In this document: one piece after another, positions 59,108 through 64,000 of the stretch | Position numbering within the stretch: position 1 is the first letter of the stretch | Layout of the letters: every line of letters begins with the position of its first letter | Origin: Plantago major | Lineage: Eukaryota; Streptophyta; Magnoliopsida; Lamiales; Plantaginaceae | Length of the DNA stretch: 64,000 nt | Reading direction: 5' to 3' | Assembly: GCA_026545765.1 (NCBI GenBank) | Contig: CM048843.1 | Coordinates: forward strand, 15,653,200 to 15,717,199 | Notes under the pieces: generated by a model | The model's input: only the letters and a program-made list of their open reading frames with translations | The model's database searches: none | Told to the model about the DNA's origin: nothing | Position numbers and translations under genes: made by a program

Positions 59108-59447
59108 TGATTGTTTGGCATGCGACTTAAATTGACGGGGTTTTAATCGAATTTTAACTGTGGATAGTAATTGAATTATAGTTGGATTGTGAAAATTTAA
59201 TTGGTATGAAGGTAAAATTTTATATGTTTTATAAGATTGTTATATAGGGTGTATAAAAGAGCAGTGATGTGTGTACAGTTTTTTAAGATTATTGATTGGT
59301 TTTAATTTTATTTTATCGATTTAAGTTTGCTTTGTTTTGTTGGAGAAAGAGAAGAAGCCTAGAGCAAAAGTATCAATTTTAATCTTAGCTTTGGCCAACT
59401 AAAATTTTAAGTGCGGAGCTTGATTAAAACTATCATCCAAACGTAAG
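59108..59447. mobile_element. possible MITE
   Basis: TGATTGTTTGGCATGCGACTTAA at 59110 and the loose inverse TATCATCCAAACGTAAG at 59433 flank AT-rich non-coding DNA of the same type as the MITE in intron 1 of hydrolase copy 1. Ends are imperfect and no target duplication was found. Confidence 0.3.
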
Positions 59448-60059
59448 AAATGTTAGATACAAGAATATTTATAATATGCCCTTAGCCACCATGCAAACAA
59501 ATACTAGTACAGTTATGAGCTAGAAGAAAAGTATTAAAACAAAACAAGTAAACAACACTAATAATCTAGATAAATCTTTCCCACTACAACACATGATCCA
59601 TTATTTTATTTATTGTGTAGTTCATTCTTCAAGACTTGGTTTCCTGTCCAACATCAATTCAAGCTAACTAACTCTCGGCTCTCATCTCACTTTCTCTCAT
59701 CTCTATTCTCTCAGCCATTATTCAAATTCAACAACTGGGTCTTTCTGAGATCAAACTTATAGTTTTTGCATTGAATTAGTGTAGTAGTTGGACACTCCGG
59801 ACCGTAAATATACATCCATCTTTCTGATTTGTTATGGTTTATTTCATGATCTCTACAAATGGTAAATAAAATGGTGTTTTATTAAATATATTTATGCCGG
59901 GAATATTTTAGTAATTTCGCACGAAAATTCCATGCCCTATGCCCTGCACGCATTGTCGACATCTCGAATTGGAGAACCTCATCTGATGGAATTGGAGAAC
60001 CTCATGATGGAATTGGAGAACAACCCTCAATCCTCCACACCGAATCCTGCCTACTTTCT

Positions 60060-60396
60060 TTAATTGATGGTGAGGCTCCTAGCTCTGCCACAAGAGTTGC
60101 CAAATTCTGAAAGATTGAATTATTATAATAGAAAGTAGAAACGCAAAGAGTTACAATCATATTCCAATGTATCCAGTGTGCATGTAATATAGGAAGGTCG
60201 GATCGATGAACTCACCTCCTATTCCACTAAAATGAGTCCTGCCGCTACCACCATCACTACAAATAGTTATAAGAATCAATAAATACATGGTCTAACATGG
60301 AAATCAAAGGGTGCTAATTAATGCATACTATATAAAACTGAAAATTTAGATAAAAAGAAATGTTAAAGATAATCACATGATATCGGATTCCTCCAT
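60060..60396 (-). CDS. candidate spliced micropeptide gene, 35 aa (unknown)
   Basis: On minus three small exons, 60396-60377, 60256-60216 and 60106-60060, join in phase (20 + 41 + 47 nt) into an ATG-to-TAA frame that begins MEESDII, continues DGGSGRTHFSGIG and ends GRARSLTIN, with one Cys. Borders: GTGATT donor (weak), TATTTGTAG acceptor, GGAG|GTGAGT donor (strong), CTTTCAG acceptor. A TATA-like CTATATATATAATG lies about 120 bp upstream on the same strand (about 60508-60524). No family recognised. It could also be a non-coding transcript or chance, since short frames are easily found; support is the phase match across two introns. Confidence 0.3.
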
Positions 60397-63300
60397 CGAT
60401 CTATTTGCAGGAATATAATTATATATTTATTTTTGTATAATGTTCTTCTTCTATAGGGTAAGAAGAATTATGTGTAGAACTCTAATGAAACAAGGCATTT
60501 GGTTCGTTCATTATATATATAGACAACGAGAAACAGTTCTATTATTAATACTTGATGAAAATTAATATTACTACTACTGAATAATTATAATTGGTGGCCC
60601 ATAAGTATTATCTGACTTTCTGTTATTCTGTTTCACCTAGAGTATCCTTGAAGATTTTAGTCATCATTTCGCGAGGACTACTGTGTACTCTGTACCAATA
60701 TCTTACACCAACATTATGCATGTAATTCACACCCAACCCAACCTTTCACTATTCCAATAACAATTAATTTATCTTTCATCCACATACCCATCATTCCACC
60801 CACTCACCACCACAACAAAAATCAAGTTTATCCATGACCCCCATCCACCCACCCATTTCATTTAATATCATTATTTTTTATTATTATCATGAAATATTTA
60901 TAATACTCGAAATTAAATATAATATTATAATACTCAAAATAATTATAATAGTTGAGTATAATAATTAATTATAATTGACAAAACTCAAAATTAGATATAA
61001 AAATGAAATTTTAAATTGAAGTAGCAATTTAATACTACATAACATAATACAACTTTATATAAAAACACACATTTTACAATACTTCAAGTTCATTAAAAAA
61101 TAACAACATTACAGGATGAAAAATATGAAAAATTACAACATTTAGTTCTCATTTGGAGAAAATTGATATGAGATATGTAATTGAGGTTTAATGATGAATA
61201 TGAAAGAGGAGTATTTTAGATGTGTGTAAAATATAGAAATATTGGTCTCTATATATAGATGGTAAAAATTGAAACTTTAGTTATAATTTTTTTTTTTATA
61301 AAAGATACTATTAAAGAAGATAAATAAAATATAATTATAAAATCAAAAAAAAAAAAAAAAACCATTGTCCCCAACCTATCCTTGGTGGTGTCTCCAATTG
61401 AGTGACCTTGAGTCTCATACTATACGTCTCCATTTTTCTTTTTTAAATTTTGCCTATGGGCCCACAGCCCTTGAAGGAAAAAAGCATGGATAATATTGGT
61501 CTTCCAAAGACCAACTTATCAAATCTCTTTCAACTCTTTTTCATGTGATCGCTTAGTTTGCTTCTTTAAATTATTTCATTTCGATTTTAGTCTGTTCGTG
61601 CAACTTCAACGAAAAGGCCAGTTAATGCCCCGTTCTCATCAGAAGCTATTGTAGGCAGTTCACCATTCTTAAAACAAGAAGTAATAGCCCCTAAAAGATA
61701 CTACTAGTAGAATTGTAAAGAACTTTCTGAACTAGATGATTATCGCAAGTTAATGGAAATTCTGTTTTTTGTATCTCAAGTTTGTCTAAATTGTTCCTCA
61801 CTTCGTCTTAACTGAGACTGTTTATTCTGCTGCAATTTTTATAACCAACTTAATTGGCTCCAAGCCTCCAACAAATAGTTTAGAATTTAGTGAACATATC
61901 GAACCATTGGCAAACACCAACACTGGCAGGCCTAATCGCGACCAACACATCATTGAAGCATTTTACTACAATGTAAGTTTTCGAAGGAGATTGAAGGAAG
62001 AACTCAGACAAGCAGTTCAGTTCTTGTTTTCACCCACAAACTTTGTTAGACAAACTCTACAGAAGGGATATAGTTACTCATAAAGATTTGTTCCAAGTAG
62101 CAATGGAAACTCAAAATCGGATACAATTGCTACTGTAAATTAAACTTCTGTCTCCTCAATTAGATACGGATATGTGATAGGTAACCAAGTAATTAACATG
62201 TGCTTTTTGTCATGTATGTTCTTCGTCGCCATGTTCTACCTTGCTCTTTCGTTTCTAAATTTCTCTGTTTGTCTGATTTTCCAGCAATCTGCATCTAAAA
62301 TTTAAATGGAACAGAAATCAGCTCAACATTTCTTTTCTAACTCCTCTCAGCACATGGTATGAAATTATGGTTTATTACTGGTTTTAATCTGTTCTAGCTA
62401 GTACAACAGGCTGTTCTCATCATATATATCGGACACTTTTGTAGCAGACCATTCACTCAGTAGACACACAACCACGACTTCTTTTTTATAATGTCTGATT
62501 GAGTGCATTAACAAATCGGTAAAAGCTTAGTAGCACGAGCCACATGAATCATGATGATGATAGTCTACTTAATGCCAACTGATGAGTTGGAAACACTAGT
62601 AAAGGTTGAAGAAAGAAAGAAAGAAAGAAAACAGCCATAGATGAGTCCATTGTATCTCAGTTTGTATTGCACAATAAGTCTGCAGTTAACTAGTTCTACA
62701 TTTGTATAGTAAGGTAAGGTAAAACGCCTTCAAGAACTCAATGCACAACTCAAGAATGAAATCAAGATCCACCAACCAACAAGTTGCCAGAAATATAGAA
62801 CTAAGAACAATTATATGGATGATCTATATAAATAACATAGAAATTATACATAATCTACCCACAATTCGTCATTTTGGTATTATCGGGTTTATCGTTTATC
62901 AATTAGCCCATTCGTACTCTTCCTTCCTCATGTCCGGGAACCATTTTTCTCCAGCTAAGCTGAAACAAATCCCGCCCTGGATTTACTAATCTCCAGTCCA
63001 GTCCAGTCCACTTAAATTTGTTGTAGGAAGGACCATTTTGTTGCAATGCTTTTCCCAGTCCACATTTGTTGATATTGAATCCTAGTTGTGGAAAAAATAT
63101 GTTATATAGGTCCAAATCCTGGTCTACACTGTTGGCTAGGCTAGCTGGATGGTGGCAGACAGAGCATTAATTGATTGCTCTGCATTAATTACACTCCATT
63201 TTCTTAGCTTATTCAACCCAAGTTTACTAATTCAAATTCAAACAAAACTCGTCTTCTTCACTCTCTCTAAAATTATTGTATTCCATCTCTCAAAATTAAA

Positions 63301-63459
63301 ACATTTCACCTAGAGATCTAGAAGACAACGACGACGATGATGATGATGGCTAGAAGACGACGATGATTACTCCATCTCTCTCTCACTTCCGATTTTGGGT
63401 TTTTCTGATCTATTTTCTTCGTCTGTCTTCCGTTTCGTTTTCTGGACTCTTTTTCAAAC

Positions 63460-63730
63460 GGTTGCCTAATTGTGGCAACACTGATTTTGGTTGAAATTAC
63501 TGGTTGCCTAATTGTGGCAACACTGATTTTGGTTGCTTAATTGTGGCAACACTGATTTTTCGTTGTTTTAACTGTGGCAACACTGATTTACTAATTTTAA
63601 TATAGTGGCAACACTGATTTTCGTTGCTTTAACTGTGGCAACATTGATTTTCTGATTTTCGTTGCTTAATTGTGGCAACACTGATTTTTATTGCTTTGTT
63701 TAACTGGCCAACGTTGGGCAACACTGATAC
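63460..63730. repeat. tandem repeat of hairpin-forming units (~30 bp, 8 copies of the core)
   Basis: The core GTGGCAACACTGATTTT occurs eight times (last ones diverged), each usually preceded by GTTGCCTAATT or GTTGCTTAA, so that GTTGCC...GGCAAC forms a 6-7 bp stem in each unit. Spacing varies from 28 to 42 bp. Non-coding. It may be a transposon subterminal region whose other end is beyond the window. Confidence 0.75.
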
Positions 63731-64000
63731 GAAGGATTGGTAGCAACACGAACTCAAGTCTCCTGTGTTCGTTGAATTGTAACATTATTTGCAATCGAAA
63801 TTTGTTCGTAAAGTTCTGTTTGTAACTGATGTAGGGTAAATCCGGATAAATCAATGTCATGCTTAAGTTGCGAGGTCAGTCATTTCGTTAAGGCAAGGGC
63901 CTGTCAAGATGTGGATCCGTCAGAGTATGGATCCGGTCAAGATATCTTTTGGTCTGTCACAAGTGATATACCCGTCTCAAGAGGGTCCGTTAAGATGTGG
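63731..64000. other. right edge of window, no gene seen
   Basis: Includes short direct repeats of GTCAAGATGTGGATCCG type (63905-64000: TCAAGATGTGGATCCGTC, TATGGATCCGGTCAAGATAT, GTTAAGATGTGG), perhaps the start of a larger repeat that continues outside. Confidence 0.4.

Larger units (their letters stand above)
58202..63459. other. gene-poor region
   Basis: AT-rich DNA of about 5.3 kb. Besides the SINE relic, possible MITE and micropeptide candidate listed separately, I see only homopolymers, a GAAA microsatellite (about 62608-62632) and a duplicated ~24-bp block GGAATTGGAGAACCTCAT/GATGGAATTGGAGAAC near 59970-60020. No other gene recognised. Confidence 0.5.

Noticed and set aside
63460-63730. 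CRISPR-like regular repeats
   Set aside because: Plant nuclear DNA, spacing irregular, 'spacers' short and mutually similar; no cas genes.

Overview
The window reads as nuclear DNA of a flowering plant. The host genes have many short exons with GT-AG introns, intergenic DNA is AT-rich, and the transposon families (Tat-clade Ty3/Gypsy, plant Helitron, hAT, CACTA, tRNA-derived SINE) are typical of plants. The protein families fit a eudicot; I cannot name the genus. All calls come from reading the sequence; no database search was run.

Layout. (1) 1-23283 is a nest of transposons. A plant Helitron (about 1977-23283) carries an RPA-like gene, an F-box-like segment and a Rep/PIF1-type helicase gene. 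Two Tat-clade LTR retrotransposons sit in it in opposite orientations: one runs off the left edge and interrupts the RPA-like gene; the second (8344-22170, minus strand, both LTRs, 5-bp target duplication ATATC) splits the helicase gene. (2) 23892-46354 holds three tandem, same-strand copies of an EMB8-like alpha/beta-hydrolase gene, each with 14 exons and the same intron positions. The first copy lacks the C-terminal membrane segment of the other two and is separated from them by a decayed hAT transposon. The third carries an intronic SINE with a 13-bp target duplication and a fold-back with a flanking duplication. (3) 48615-51477 (minus) is a CCDC47/DUF1682-family ER membrane protein gene and 52671-53438 (minus) a WEB-family coiled-coil gene. 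(4) 54300-55471 is a non-autonomous CACTA element with target duplication ACT. (5) 56094-58201 (plus) is a plastid-type NFU iron-sulfur scaffold gene. (6) 58202-64000 is gene-poor, with an old SINE, a possible 35-residue spliced micropeptide gene at 60060-60396 (minus), and a hairpin-forming tandem array near 63.5 kb.

The host genes do not form a pathway. The hydrolase copies are a local gene family; CCDC47 (ER membrane protein biogenesis), WEB (coiled-coil, light-response family) and NFU (Fe-S cluster assembly in plastids) are independent housekeeping-type neighbours. The least ordinary items are the Helitron with an intron-bearing F-box segment between its RPA and Rep genes, the promoter-like boxes pointing antisense inside both Tat elements, the loss of the C-terminal anchor in one hydrolase copy, and the micropeptide candidate.
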